The position numbers and the translations under genes are program-made. A stretch of DNA of 64,000 nucleotides, from contig CAZFLM010000003.1 of the NCBI GenBank assembly GCA_964519955.1, forward strand, positions 94,783 through 158,782. The letters run 5' to 3'. The notes beneath the pieces were generated by a model. The model worked only from the letters and a program-made list of their open reading frames with translations, had not been told where the DNA came from and searched no databases. Positions within the stretch are counted from its first letter, which is position 1, and each line of letters opens with the position of its first letter. The stretch is from CAZFLM01 sp964519955 (GTDB taxonomy: Bacteria > Armatimonadota > Chthonomonadetes > Chthonomonadales > CAJBBX01). Below are positions 41,544-50,381 of this stretch, one piece after another.

Positions 41544-44500
41544 ATGTTCCTAGCAGTCGCCGCTCCGCTTGCCGTCGCAGCGTCCGCCCATACGGCGGCT
41601 CGTCCGTCCGCCCAGATCGCGCTGCACAACCCGACGCGCTGGGAGGGCCCAACGGTCGTCGAGCTACCCACCGGCCGCATCGCCGCGCCGGGCCTACTCG
41701 ACTGGCGCCGCGTGCGCCTCACAGCGAATGGCAAGGCCATCCCCTTCGCCATCCGTGAGGGCCGCGCCCACTGGAAAGCCCGCCTGCTCTCTCCTCCCGC
41801 CGAGGCGCGCCCCGAGGACCTGCTGGTCTTCTCCTGCAAGGTGCCCGCGGGCGGCTCGCTGACGGTGGACCTGTTCGCCGCGGGCGGCCGGACCTCGCGC
41901 CGCGCGCTGCGCGAGACCGGCGGCGTCCTGAGCGTCGCCTACCCCGGGCTCGCGATGCAGGTGGACCGCGCGACGGGCATGCTGACGGCGCTCCGCGTGC
42001 ACGGCGAAGAGCTGCTCGCGCACCCCTTCTCGGTCACCCCGTACGAACTCGACGCCAAGGGCTACGAGATGAAGGGCCCCGTCTCGGTGAGCTACTCCAC
42101 GGCCGAGGTCGTCCTGCACAAGGGCGCCGCGGGCGCGTACCGGGCGCAGCTCGCGGCCTCGTCGTCGAACGCCGCCATGACCGAGCTGCACTTCGTCCTC
42201 ACCTCGGACCGCGGCCCAACGATGGCGCTCACCTATCGCGTGCATGCCGCAGGCGTCGTGGAGATCGTCCTCGACGAGCGCCCCTGGTCCGGCACGTCGC
42301 CGTGGCTCAACCACTGCGTCGTGCCCGACCTGGCCATAGCCGGCTCCCGCGCGTCGTTCCCACGCTTGGAGAGCCGCTGGCCGTTCTACGGCTTCCGCGA
42401 GTACACCGCGTCCGTGAAGGGCTGCGCGAGGGTACACGTCGGGCGCAAGGGCGGGCTGCTGGAACTGGGCGACGAGATCGTCAACGGGCGCCAGTTCGTG
42501 CGCAGGCTTGTGGCATTCCGCGCACCGGAGGCCGCCCGCGCCGAGCAACTGGCCGAGGTGTGCGACGAGGGCCTGGCCGTCAGCGTCGAGCCGGTGCGCA
42601 CGGACGCGGCCCATCCGCCGGTGCGCACCCGGGTGGTCGACGCCGCCGACGCCGGGACCCGCGAGGGCGATGGCTACGCGATCGTGGCGCTGCCCGACGG
42701 CTCCGTCGAAACCCGTTCGCTCACGCGCCTGGGCCTGACGAGCGCCGCGAAGGAGATCGAGCAGCACGCCGCGCGGTACGGGCCGGATGCGGGCGTCCCG
42801 CTGGTCGCGCGCAACCCGGTCGTGAGCGTCCGGGGCGTCGGCCCTGGCGGCGGGGGCCATGAGGTCGACTTCCCCTACGGCAGCGACGACGAATGGAAGC
42901 GCGTCTTCGACGGGCTGCTGGCGTCCGGCATGAACACCATCGCGTGCCTGGGCATGTGGAGCAACTGGAAGATGCCCGTCGAGTTCCGCTACATGCCCGA
43001 GCTGCGCTCGACCGCGCCGGACGCCTACGACGAGTCCTCGGGGGCGAAGTTCGTGGAGGTGGCGGCACAGCGCGAGCATGGCAAGGCGCTGGCCGCCTAC
43101 CTGCACGAGCGCGGCGCCCGGGTGTGGCTCTGGCTCCCCATCGGCTGCGTCCCGACCACCTTCGCGAAGCTGCACCCGGAGGCCATGGCGCCCGGCAGCG
43201 ACAAGATCCCCTGCTTCACGCACCCCGAGTACCGCCGCTACGTCGACGCGTTTCTGCGCGAGCTGACCGAGACCTACGCCATCGATGGCATCTTCATGAT
43301 CCGCGACGACAACGGCGGCATCTGCACCTGCGATCGCTGCAAGGACACCGTCGCCCACTCGCGGACGCACAGCCCGGTCTGGGAGCAGTACCTGGTCATC
43401 TACGACTGGCTCCGGTCGCACCAGTTCGCGGGCGACGTCGCCGTCTACCCATACAACGATCCGTACATGCCCGAGCTGGACCCACTGCTGCCTGCCGACC
43501 TGTACGTGATGGGCCACGGCGCGGGCGCGGCGGTGCTGGCGCGCAACTACGAGTTCGTCGGGCCGATGGGCGATACGTGGATCGACAACCTCTACGCCAA
43601 CTTCCGCCTCGCGCCCAGCCCGCGGATGCGCCGGCTCCTCGCCGATCGCGGCAGCTTCTGGCTGGGCGGCGCTTACTGCGGCACGGAGCTGCCCTGGGAA
43701 GCCATCGGCGCCTTCGGCTGGGAGCCGACCGCGACGCCCAACACGCTGCGGTACGACTGGGGCGCGCGCGAGTTTGGTACGGCTAACGCCCTCGCGTTCG
43801 TCCGCTTCAACCAGGCGTACGAGCACCTGTGGGACATAGCCGCCCTCGAGATGCTGCCGACCAACTGGATGGCGCTCTCGCCCCAACGCCGCGCGGAGGT
43901 GGTGAAGGAGGGCGACGAGTGGGCCGGGCACCTGCGCACGGCGCTGGCAGATCTGAAGACCGCGGCCGGCGCCGGCAAGATGGACCGCTGGTTCGCGCAC
44001 ACCCAGCTCTACGCCCCGTTCTTCCAGTACCACCTGCACCGCCTCGACCGGTTCGCCGCCATCCACGACCGCGTCCTCGCCAATCGCGCGAAGCTCGATC
44101 AGCCCGGCGGTCTGCCAGACGATGTGCGCCGCGCGATCCTCGACGATTACCGAGACATGCTGGCGTGGGCGGCGAAGTACGACGCGGTCCTGAAGAGGGC
44201 GCCCGGCGCGATGCTGGAGCAGTGCAAGTGGATGAGCCGGCCCTACAAGGAGTGGATGGCGGGGTACGACCAGTGGTTCGACTGGACGCTCAAGATGCCG
44301 CAGTTTGCCGGTACGGGCAAGCTCACCGTCGCACCGATCCGCGCGGGCGAGAAGGCCATCGTCACGGTCGAGCTGCACAACCAGGGCATCTGCCCCTGGT
44401 TCGAGGGCCAGGGGCAGCGCGTTGAGCTGGGCGGCGACGCGGCGAAGCTCGGCCTCCCGTCCGCGTGGGAGTTCGCCGGCGAGCCGATGGCCCCGGGCGA

Positions 44501-44636
44501 CACCCGACGCATCGAGCTGCGGGGCGCTGCGCCAGCGGCAGCCGGGGCGTACAAGGTGACTGCCTCGCTGCTCGCCCCGTTCAGCGTCTCGAAGCTCTAC
44601 ACCGCTCAGTGCGAGGTAGTGGTCGAGGTGAAGTAG
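41544..44636 (+). CDS. Large secreted TIM-barrel protein with CxCxxC motif, family unassigned (1030 aa)
   Basis: ATG 41544 follows AAGGAG directly behind the heptamer array; the leader (FLAVAAPLAVAASAHTA) is a short signal peptide. Residues 20-430 are beta-rich domains. About 440-720 look like a barrel: NTIACLGMWSNWKMPVEF, ARVWLWLPIGC, IDGIFMIRDDNGGI with CTCDRC, DVAVYPYNDPYMP and DLYVMGHGAGAA. About 730-900 is helical. The end (LTVAPIRAGEKAIVTVELHN) is an immunoglobulin-like domain. The DDNGG plus CTCDRC stretch recalls GH20/GH115-like or DUF4838-type barrels, in which Cys pairs follow the catalytic acids. A glycosidase role is inferred only. Confidence 0.7.
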   Translation: MFLAVAAPLAVAASAHTAARPSAQIALHNPTRWEGPTVVELPTGRIAAPGLLDWRRVRLTANGKAIPFAIREGRAHWKARLLSPPAEARPEDLLVFSCKVPAGGSLTVDLFAAGGRTSRRALRETGGVLSVAYPGLAMQVDRATGMLTALRVHGEELLAHPFSVTPYELDAKGYEMKGPVSVSYSTAEVVLHKGAAGAYRAQLAASSSNAAMTELHFVLTSDRGPTMALTYRVHAAGVVEIVLDERPWSGTSPWLNHCVVPDLAIAGSRASFPRLESRWPFYGFREYTASVKGCARVHVGRKGGLLELGDEIVNGRQFVRRLVAFRAPEAARAEQLAEVCDEGLAVSVEPVRTDAAHPPVRTRVVDAADAGTREGDGYAIVALPDGSVETRSLTRLGLTSAAKEIEQHAARYGPDAGVPLVARNPVVSVRGVGPGGGGHEVDFPYGSDDEWKRVFDGLLASGMNTIACLGMWSNWKMPVEFRYMPELRSTAPDAYDESSGAKFVEVAAQREHGKALAAYLHERGARVWLWLPIGCVPTTFAKLHPEAMAPGSDKIPCFTHPEYRRYVDAFLRELTETYAIDGIFMIRDDNGGICTCDRCKDTVAHSRTHSPVWEQYLVIYDWLRSHQFAGDVAVYPYNDPYMPELDPLLPADLYVMGHGAGAAVLARNYEFVGPMGDTWIDNLYANFRLAPSPRMRRLLADRGSFWLGGAYCGTELPWEAIGAFGWEPTATPNTLRYDWGAREFGTANALAFVRFNQAYEHLWDIAALEMLPTNWMALSPQRRAEVVKEGDEWAGHLRTALADLKTAAGAGKMDRWFAHTQLYAPFFQYHLHRLDRFAAIHDRVLANRAKLDQPGGLPDDVRRAILDDYRDMLAWAAKYDAVLKRAPGAMLEQCKWMSRPYKEWMAGYDQWFDWTLKMPQFAGTGKLTVAPIRAGEKAIVTVELHNQGICPWFEGQGQRVELGGDAAKLGLPSAWEFAGEPMAPGDTRRIELRGAAPAAAGAYKVTASLLAPFSVSKLYTAQCEVVVEVK

Positions 44637-44660
44637 CCCCTAGGCCGGATCATGCGCAAG

Positions 44661-44695
44661 TGCCGTGGTGGGGCGGGCGTCCCTGCCCGCCCGGT
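44661..44695. repeat. Family-G hairpin repeat
   Basis: GGTGGGGCGGGCGTCCCTGC, then CCGCCC, is identical to the copy at about 20721-20746. GGGCGGG and CCCGCCC pair around CGTCCCTG... It lies between two convergent genes and could serve as a transcription barrier. Confidence 0.75.
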
Positions 44696-44716
44696 ACAAC
44701 TCACGAATAGGTCGGC

Positions 44717-45688
44717 CTACCCCGCCTGGCTGGGACGGTACCGGAAGATGGGCTGCTCGGCCAGGCCCCGGCGCTTCATCTCCTCCGCCTCCTCGGGCTT
44801 GAGCGGGGTGAAGCGCGGCGCGACCTGCAGGGCCACCTTCAGGCAGGTCGCGCTCGCCGGAGTGATGGCCACGGATACCGGGTGCGACAGCGTGAAGCGG
44901 AGGCCCATGAGCGCCTCGTCCGGATCGGTCATCGGCTCGTACCAGCAGTTCGGATGCGCCGACCGGTCGGCGCCGCGCGGCCAGGGGCGCTTCGCCATCG
45001 CCTTCAGCGCGAGGATGCCCATCTTCTGGCCGTGGGCCTTCGCCAGCACCTGCGGCCCGAAGTTGCCCGCGGTCCACGTGGAGTAGTTCACCGGGAACAT
45101 GAGGGTGTCGAACCGGTAGCGGTCCATCATCGCCAGGGCGGCTTCCACCGTGTGCGCGGAGAAGCCGACGAACCGGATCTTGCCGGCCTTCTTCGCTGCC
45201 TCGAAGGCCTCCATCGCGCCGCCAGGCCCGAAGATGGTGTCGACCTCGCGCACCTCGTAGACGTGGTGGAACTGGTAGAGGTCGATGTGGTCGGTGCGCA
45301 GGCGGCGCAGGGACCGGTCCAGCTCGGCCGACGCCTGCTCCGCCCTCCGCTGCGCGGTCTTGCACGAGAGGAACACGCGCTTGCGGAACGGTTCGAGCGC
45401 GGGCCCCATCAGTTCCTCGGCGGTGCCGTACTCCGGCGCGATGTCGAAGTGGGTGACGCCGCCCTCGAACGCCTCGCGGACCCACTGCGCCGCCTGCTCG
45501 GGCGTGGCGCCGTTCAGCATGAACCCGCCGAATCCCAGCGCCGACACCTTCGCGCCCGTCCGGCCCAGCACCCGCTGCTCGATCCGGCCGGGCTTGACGA
45601 TCCGCTCGCACGCTTCGAGGCTGGCCGGGAAGCAGCTCAACGTGGCCGCCGTCGCCGCCGCCTGCGTCAGGAAATCGCGTCGATCCAT
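44717..45688 (-). CDS. Exported aldo/keto reductase (323 aa)
   Basis: ATG at 45686-45688 follows GGAGGGG on the minus strand. The N-terminus MDRRDFLTQAAATAATLSC is a Tat-type leader, as in many exported sugar oxidoreductases. The AKR barrel starts at about residue 35 (RVLGRTGAKVSALGFGGF). The tetrad is readable: D82 and Y87 in FDIAPEYGTAEE, K110 in LSCKTA and H141 in LYQFHHV. VGFSAHTVEAAL, then later HPVSVAITPASA, fit the NAD(P)-binding side. Substrate unknown; export suggests modification of a sugar in the periplasm with bound cofactor. Convergent with the 41544 gene. Confidence 0.88.
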   Translation of the reverse strand: MDRRDFLTQAAATAATLSCFPASLEACERIVKPGRIEQRVLGRTGAKVSALGFGGFMLNGATPEQAAQWVREAFEGGVTHFDIAPEYGTAEELMGPALEPFRKRVFLSCKTAQRRAEQASAELDRSLRRLRTDHIDLYQFHHVYEVREVDTIFGPGGAMEAFEAAKKAGKIRFVGFSAHTVEAALAMMDRYRFDTLMFPVNYSTWTAGNFGPQVLAKAHGQKMGILALKAMAKRPWPRGADRSAHPNCWYEPMTDPDEALMGLRFTLSHPVSVAITPASATCLKVALQVAPRFTPLKPEEAEEMKRRGLAEQPIFRYRPSQAG

Positions 45689-45750
45689 GATCCCCTCCGG
45701 TGTACCGTGACACACACGTACCCGTACGAGGCGCGACGCCGGGCCGTTCT

Positions 45751-47505
45751 CTACCGCGCGGCGGCGCCCCTCCCCCACTTCGGCGGCGCCTTGAACTCCC
45801 AGTCGGTCAGGAACGGGTAGAGCACCTTGCCCTCGCGGTTGCGGTTGCCGCGGAAGAGCACGTGCCCCTTCATCACCGCCTCGTCCCAGGTGGCCTGGCA
45901 GTAGAAGAAGAGCGACTGCGAGTACGGCTCGTGCGGGATCCATGCGGCGTCGGAGGTGTCCGGCAGGTCGACCACGTTGTCCTCGATACGGACGTCGTGG
46001 AACGGGAAGTGAAGCATCTGCAGCTTGATGCCCATCGGACACGCGCGCCCGCCCTTCGCGTCCGTGTACGCGCGCCCCGAGATCGTGTTCTCGCGCACGT
46101 GGATGCCGGACATCCGCACCGCCGGCGGGAAGTCGCCGCCGAACAGCGAGATGCCGTATGTGCCCCACGGAGCGTTCTTGTGCGCACCCGTGACGATCGT
46201 GTTGTGCGCGATGAGCACGTTCTCGTGGCGGGGGCACTGGATCGGCTGCCCCTTCTCGCTCGCCATGTTCAGCGCCACGCCGACCGTCACGCGCAGGAAG
46301 TCGTTGTCGACGATGGTCGTACTGCGGTTCCACCAGCTCATCGTGAAGACCGCGGCGCCCTCGAAGTCGCGCACGCGGTTGCCGCGCACCACCGTGCCGA
46401 TGCAGTCGGAGTAGGTGATCCCGTTGAGCGGACTCTGCTGCGTCTTGGGCTCGTACGCCTCGTCGTGGATCGTGCAGTTCTCGACGAGGCCGCCGTACGC
46501 GGGCCACCAGTTCGCCTCGGTCTCGCCGCCGTTGGCCGGGTCGAACGCCGGGTCCTTGCCGGCCGGCAGGATCCACCCCGCGTTCTCGAAGTTGTTCGCC
46601 CCGCCCAGGCAGAGGTGCGTGATCTCCGCCACGCTCCCACCCACGTCGCCGTTGTGCCCGCACCCGGTCAGGTCGAGGTCGCGGTAGATGGCCGCGCGCC
46701 GGCAGCTCGCCTTGTCCTTGTAGACCAGGGTCTGGTGCACCACGAAGCACTCGCGCGAGTTGCCCGTGGCCGGGTCGCGCCCGGTGCCGTAGCCGCGCAG
46801 GTTCAGCCGCTCCACGAGCGCGCCTCCACCCCGGATGCCGATGGCGTGGATCGTTGTGTGCTTGTCCTGCTTGTCGAAGTTGCAGTCGATGGTCAGATCG
46901 GAGATGACCACGTACTCGGCGCTCTCGTGGAAGTCGCGGTTGTAGAGGACGATGAAGTTGTTGTCGCCGGGGCTGTTCCCCTTCGGGTTGGTCCCGTCCA
47001 GCAGCTTGATCCTCGTCTTGTCGCGTCCGGCGCCGACGATGCGGTAGTACGGGCCGAGGTCGACGGCGTGGTACGTGGCGGCCGGGTTGCTGCGCTCGGG
47101 CTTGCCCCGCACGCCGTATGTCCTCGCCAGCAGCCTCACGCGCCCGTACGCGGCCAGGCACCGGTTGATCGCGTCGTGGTCGTCGTGCGGCGCGGGCCCG
47201 TCGCCGTCGCCATACGCCCCGAACCACTCGGCCCGCGCATCCTCCTCAGGGTCGACCACGCGCACCCACCGCCCGCCGCCGCGCTTCGGCTCCAGCACGC
47301 TCCCGCCATCCGCCGCGGCCGTGCTGCCTGCCTCGAACCGGAACGTACCGCCGCCCCGGTCGCCCGCCGCCCGGTAGCCGCGCACGGTGGCCGTCTTGCC
47401 GGCAGCGACCCACTCCGCCGCGAGCATGTCGGGGATGGTGGCGAACTCGCGTGGCTGCTGCGGTGCCAGAAGAACGGCCGCCAACCCGAACCATCCAAGC
47501 TGCAT
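45751..47505 (-). CDS. Pectate-lyase-superfamily beta-helix protein (584 aa)
   Basis: ATG at 47503-47505 is preceded by GGAGG nine bases upstream on the minus strand. The leader is short (QLGWFGLAAVLLAPQ) and may be a weak signal. The N-terminus FATIPDMLAAEWVAAGKTAT, then VRGYRAAGDRGGGTFRFE, is typical of pectate-lyase superfamily proteins. Beta-helix rungs follow from about residue 160 (YVVISDLTIDCNFDK, AIGIRGGGALVERLNLRGYG, NVLIAHNTIVTGAHKN, MSGIHVRENTISGRAYTDAK). It may bind or cleave an acidic polysaccharide. Catalytic residues are not identifiable with confidence. It lies 62 bases upstream of the AKR gene in the same direction, so one transcript is likely. Confidence 0.8.
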   Translation of the reverse strand: MQLGWFGLAAVLLAPQQPREFATIPDMLAAEWVAAGKTATVRGYRAAGDRGGGTFRFEAGSTAAADGGSVLEPKRGGGRWVRVVDPEEDARAEWFGAYGDGDGPAPHDDHDAINRCLAAYGRVRLLARTYGVRGKPERSNPAATYHAVDLGPYYRIVGAGRDKTRIKLLDGTNPKGNSPGDNNFIVLYNRDFHESAEYVVISDLTIDCNFDKQDKHTTIHAIGIRGGGALVERLNLRGYGTGRDPATGNSRECFVVHQTLVYKDKASCRRAAIYRDLDLTGCGHNGDVGGSVAEITHLCLGGANNFENAGWILPAGKDPAFDPANGGETEANWWPAYGGLVENCTIHDEAYEPKTQQSPLNGITYSDCIGTVVRGNRVRDFEGAAVFTMSWWNRSTTIVDNDFLRVTVGVALNMASEKGQPIQCPRHENVLIAHNTIVTGAHKNAPWGTYGISLFGGDFPPAVRMSGIHVRENTISGRAYTDAKGGRACPMGIKLQMLHFPFHDVRIEDNVVDLPDTSDAAWIPHEPYSQSLFFYCQATWDEAVMKGHVLFRGNRNREGKVLYPFLTDWEFKAPPKWGRGAAAR

Positions 47506-47795
47506 GTGACGATGCCTCCGGTAGATGGTGCTGGGTTCGGCGCGGTGCTGTGGGGGTCCTGCAATTGGGGTGTTGCGTAACAAGGGTGTTGTATATGGCG
47601 AACTAAGCACGGAGTTCGGTACAATGAGGTGCCATCGCAACGCAGACCGCCGTGTCGGACTGCCGCTGAGCGCCAGGACGCATCGAGGCCGTTGGCAGCC
47701 GACCAGGTTAGCCGGCCATCGGTGTCTGCGGCAGGCCGCACACGAACGTCGTGCTACGGCAGCAACGATCGTGTGACAGAAGAGGAGTGGCACCG
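47506..47795. other. 290-base divergent gap, no gene seen
   Basis: The stretch separates the divergent genes at 47505 and 47796. It is visibly richer in A/T than its surroundings (around 47565-47630, including TTGTATATGG and TACAAT). It probably holds both promoters, but I could not fix a well-spaced box pair. Confidence 0.4.
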
Positions 47796-48572
47796 ATGGG
47801 CCAGCACAGGAGCGTGAACGGCGTCTGCCATGTTTGCGGCGCTCACGGCATGCTAACTCGCGAGCACATCCCGCCCAGGAAGGCCTACGATGGACGCGAC
47901 CTAGTGCTGGTGGACGACAAGAGGCTGTTCGACATGGGGCCAGGGGAGGCACCTACCGGCACCCGGATCCAGGGCGGCTATGGCGTCTACACCCTCTGCG
48001 GCAAGTGCAACAACGACACCGGCGCGTGGTACGGTGCAGCCTTTGTCGACTGGTGTGTCAAGGGCAGGGAGGTCCTGGCTAGGGCATGTGGACGCCCAGC
48101 GCTGGTCTACGCGTACCAGGTGTACCCTCTGCGGGTGCTCAAGCAGATTGTGTGCATGTTCTGCTCGCTCAACGGCTCCTCGTTCGCCGACAAGCGCCCC
48201 GCGGTCCGCAAGTTCGTCCTGGACCGAGCCGAGCGGCAGCTCGATCCGGCCATCGGCCTCTACGCGTACTACAATCCGAACGGCCAGATGCGCGCCACGG
48301 GCATCACCGCCAGGGGCAACACGGCGACCGGCGAGCAGAACGTGTTCTCCGAGCTGACGTACCCGCCGTTCGGGTACGTCATGACGCTGGGCTCCCGACC
48401 TCCCGACGACCGTCTGGGCGATATCACGCACTTCGTGGCGTACCGCTACGATGAGCGCCGAACCATCGAGGCCCCGTTCCCGGTCTTGCCGGTAGTCCTG
48501 GCCATCCCTGCAGACTACCGCACAGAGGCCCAGATCAGAGCTGATGCGGCGAGCGCGGTCGACCAGGGGTAA
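47796..48572 (+). CDS. HNH-like zinc-motif protein (258 aa)
   Basis: ATG 47796 follows AGAGGAG at good spacing. The N-terminus CHVCGAHGMLTREHIPPRKA, then later TLCGKCNNDTG, is the CxxC...EHIPP...CxxCN pattern of HNH-type nucleases with a structural zinc. The rest (VYPLRVLKQIVCMFCSLN, YAYYNPNGQMRATGI, FAYRYDE-like strand) has no named domain. No leader is seen, so the protein should be cytoplasmic. An HNH protein in an A/T-richer pocket suggests a horizontally acquired defence or mobile-element nuclease. No partner gene is adjacent, and I cannot assign a system. Confidence 0.65.
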   Translation: MGQHRSVNGVCHVCGAHGMLTREHIPPRKAYDGRDLVLVDDKRLFDMGPGEAPTGTRIQGGYGVYTLCGKCNNDTGAWYGAAFVDWCVKGREVLARACGRPALVYAYQVYPLRVLKQIVCMFCSLNGSSFADKRPAVRKFVLDRAERQLDPAIGLYAYYNPNGQMRATGITARGNTATGEQNVFSELTYPPFGYVMTLGSRPPDDRLGDITHFVAYRYDERRTIEAPFPVLPVVLAIPADYRTEAQIRADAASAVDQG

Positions 48573-48578
48573 CTGCCC

Positions 48579-50129
48579 TCAGGCCCCACCCCCCGCCTTC
48601 CCCGTCAGCGTCGGCATCTCCGTCGGGCCGAAGCCGACGTTCTGCTTGCCGGTGATGGTCAGGGCGTCGCCCGCGAACTTCAGCGTCAGCGTGGTGACGA
48701 AGGGCGTCTCGTAGAAGCAGAGCGTCGCGGTATAGGTGTCGGCGTCGGTCCAGGCACCCTTCGCGGCGACCTTGCCCGAAGGCCCCTCGCCCAGCGCCAG
48801 CGTGCCCTTGGCCCACGTGTTGGCGCCGCACTCGAACGTGCGCCCGCCCTCCTCGCCGGCCAGCGTCACGCGGCATTTGGCGCCCTGGAACGTCGCGGTG
48901 ACCGTCGCCACCTTCCAGTCGTTCGCGTCCATGGCGTACGCCCGGCCGGAGACGCGCTTCGCGGTCGGCGTGGCGGCCTCGCCGGAGGGCGTGTGTATCG
49001 CCAGGGAGGAGAGGCGCGGCTTGAGGTCGGCGGCGCCGGAGAGCGGGGCGGACTTCATCGCGGGCAGCAGGTGGTCCCACGCCGCGTTCAGCACCGCCTG
49101 CATATCGCCCACGCCGCTGTTGATGGCGAGCACCGCGTCCTGGTCCTGCATCACGATGCAGTACTGCCCGAACGCGCCGTCGCCGCGATAGGCGCCGTGG
49201 CGGCAGCGCCAGAGCTGGTAGCCGTAGCCCTGGGCCCAGTCGCTGTTCGGGTCCGTGCCATTGGAGATGTGCTTCGAGGTCGCGTCCAGCACCCACGCCT
49301 CCGGCACCACCTGGCGGCCGTTCCACTTCCCGTGCTGCAGATAGGTCTGGCCGAAGCGCGCGATGTCCTCCGTCTTGATGCTCAGCCCCCAGCCGCCCGT
49401 GTTGATGCCGCGCGGGCAGGTCTCCCATGTCGGCCCCACGATGCCCAGCGGACCGAACAGGCGCGGCTTCAGGTAGTTCAGCACCCGCTTGCCCGTCAGC
49501 TTCTGCACGATCGCCGAGCACATGTACGTGGCCGCGCTGTTGTAGACGAAGTGGGTCCCCGGCTCGTGCTGCACCGGCAGCGAGAGGAACCCCTTCACCC
49601 AGTCGCCATCCGGCCCGCTGACCGTTCCGCCGGTCGCGTCCTCGTGGTGCCCGGTAGACATCGAGAGCAGGTGCCGCACGTGCATCGCGGCCAGGTTGTC
49701 GCTCACCTTGGCGGGCAGCGACTTCGGGAAGAACTTCACGACCGGATCGTCGACGCTCAGCAGCCCCTCGGCCACCGCGAAGCCCACCGCCGTCGAGGTG
49801 AAGCTCTTGCTGAGCGAGAAGAGCATGTGCGGGTGCTGCGGCCCGTAGGGGGTCCACCAGGACTCCGCCGCCACCTGCCCGTGCCGCAGCAGCATGAACC
49901 CGTGCAGCCCGCCCACCTTCTGCTCCACCGCGTCCACGAACGCCAGGATCCCCGCTGGATCGATGCCGAGCGCCTCGGGCGTGGCGCGCGGCAGCTTGCC
50001 GGCGGCGGTGAGGTTCTGGCCCGGTGCGGCGGCTTCGGCGGCGAGGTCGCCCATGGCGCAGGCGGCGGCCCCGAGCGCGAGGCCCTTCAGAACGGTGCGG
50101 CGCGAGGGTTGCGTGTTCTCTGGTGTCAC
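48579..50129 (-). CDS. Exported serine hydrolase of beta-lactamase/DD-peptidase fold (516 aa)
   Basis: The start at 50129 opens a Tat-type leader (PSRRTVLKGLALGAAACAM). The catalytic S-x-x-K is SLSK (S105, K108), followed by HLLSMSTGHHED and the Tyr-x-Asn box in FVYNSAATY. WGLSIKTEDIARFGQ and GYGYQLWRC are typical class-C-like elements. Residues about 370-515 form an extra C-terminal beta-barrel domain (VATVTATFQGAKCRVTLAG). Family members are esterases, peptidases or beta-lactamases; activity on cell-wall or acyl sugars is possible, but resistance should not be inferred. It is convergent with the HNH-like gene, seven bases apart. Confidence 0.85.
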   Translation of the reverse strand: MTPENTQPSRRTVLKGLALGAAACAMGDLAAEAAAPGQNLTAAGKLPRATPEALGIDPAGILAFVDAVEQKVGGLHGFMLLRHGQVAAESWWTPYGPQHPHMLFSLSKSFTSTAVGFAVAEGLLSVDDPVVKFFPKSLPAKVSDNLAAMHVRHLLSMSTGHHEDATGGTVSGPDGDWVKGFLSLPVQHEPGTHFVYNSAATYMCSAIVQKLTGKRVLNYLKPRLFGPLGIVGPTWETCPRGINTGGWGLSIKTEDIARFGQTYLQHGKWNGRQVVPEAWVLDATSKHISNGTDPNSDWAQGYGYQLWRCRHGAYRGDGAFGQYCIVMQDQDAVLAINSGVGDMQAVLNAAWDHLLPAMKSAPLSGAADLKPRLSSLAIHTPSGEAATPTAKRVSGRAYAMDANDWKVATVTATFQGAKCRVTLAGEEGGRTFECGANTWAKGTLALGEGPSGKVAAKGAWTDADTYTATLCFYETPFVTTLTLKFAGDALTITGKQNVGFGPTEMPTLTGKAGGGA

Positions 50130-50181
50130 GGAGGGTGTGTCCTTTCGGGTGGGCCATCGATGACCGGTACGTAGCCGTTCG

Positions 50182-50229
50182 GTCCGCGAAGGCGGACTTC
50201 GTGCCGTCGGCAGGCGCGGTTTGAACCGC
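50182..50229. repeat. Family-H double hairpin
   Basis: GTCCGC GAAG GCGGAC (50182-50197) and GCGGT TTGA ACCGC (50216-50229), joined by TTCGTGCCGTCGGCAG, repeat the arrangement at 14093 with different stem bases that still pair. It lies in the divergent gap between the serine hydrolase and URO-D-like genes. Confidence 0.82.
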
Positions 50230-50381
50230 CGGCGCCAGGCCGCGCTCCGCGGTCTCGTGTAGGTTCTCGTCTGCCGAGGCAGACACCTTCATCATGCGCC
50301 CCCCCCCGCGCAGGACGCCCCGCCCCACGCCGCGAATACTGGCCCGACGAAGCGCCTGACTACCGGAAGGGACCCGCCGCC

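Noticed and set aside
41314..41652. Reverse-strand frame with Ser-Gln-Lys-Pro-Glu-Ala-Arg repeats
   Set aside because: Pure translation of the TTCTGGC microsatellite; not a repeat protein.
41694..44378. 894-codon antisense frame opposite the 1030-aa gene
   Set aside because: Same codon-phase effect; no motif, leader or ribosome-binding site.
48579..50129. Beta-lactam resistance gene
   Set aside because: The fold and SxxK are shared with many esterases and peptidases; the extra C-terminal domain and Tat leader do not match known resistance enzymes.
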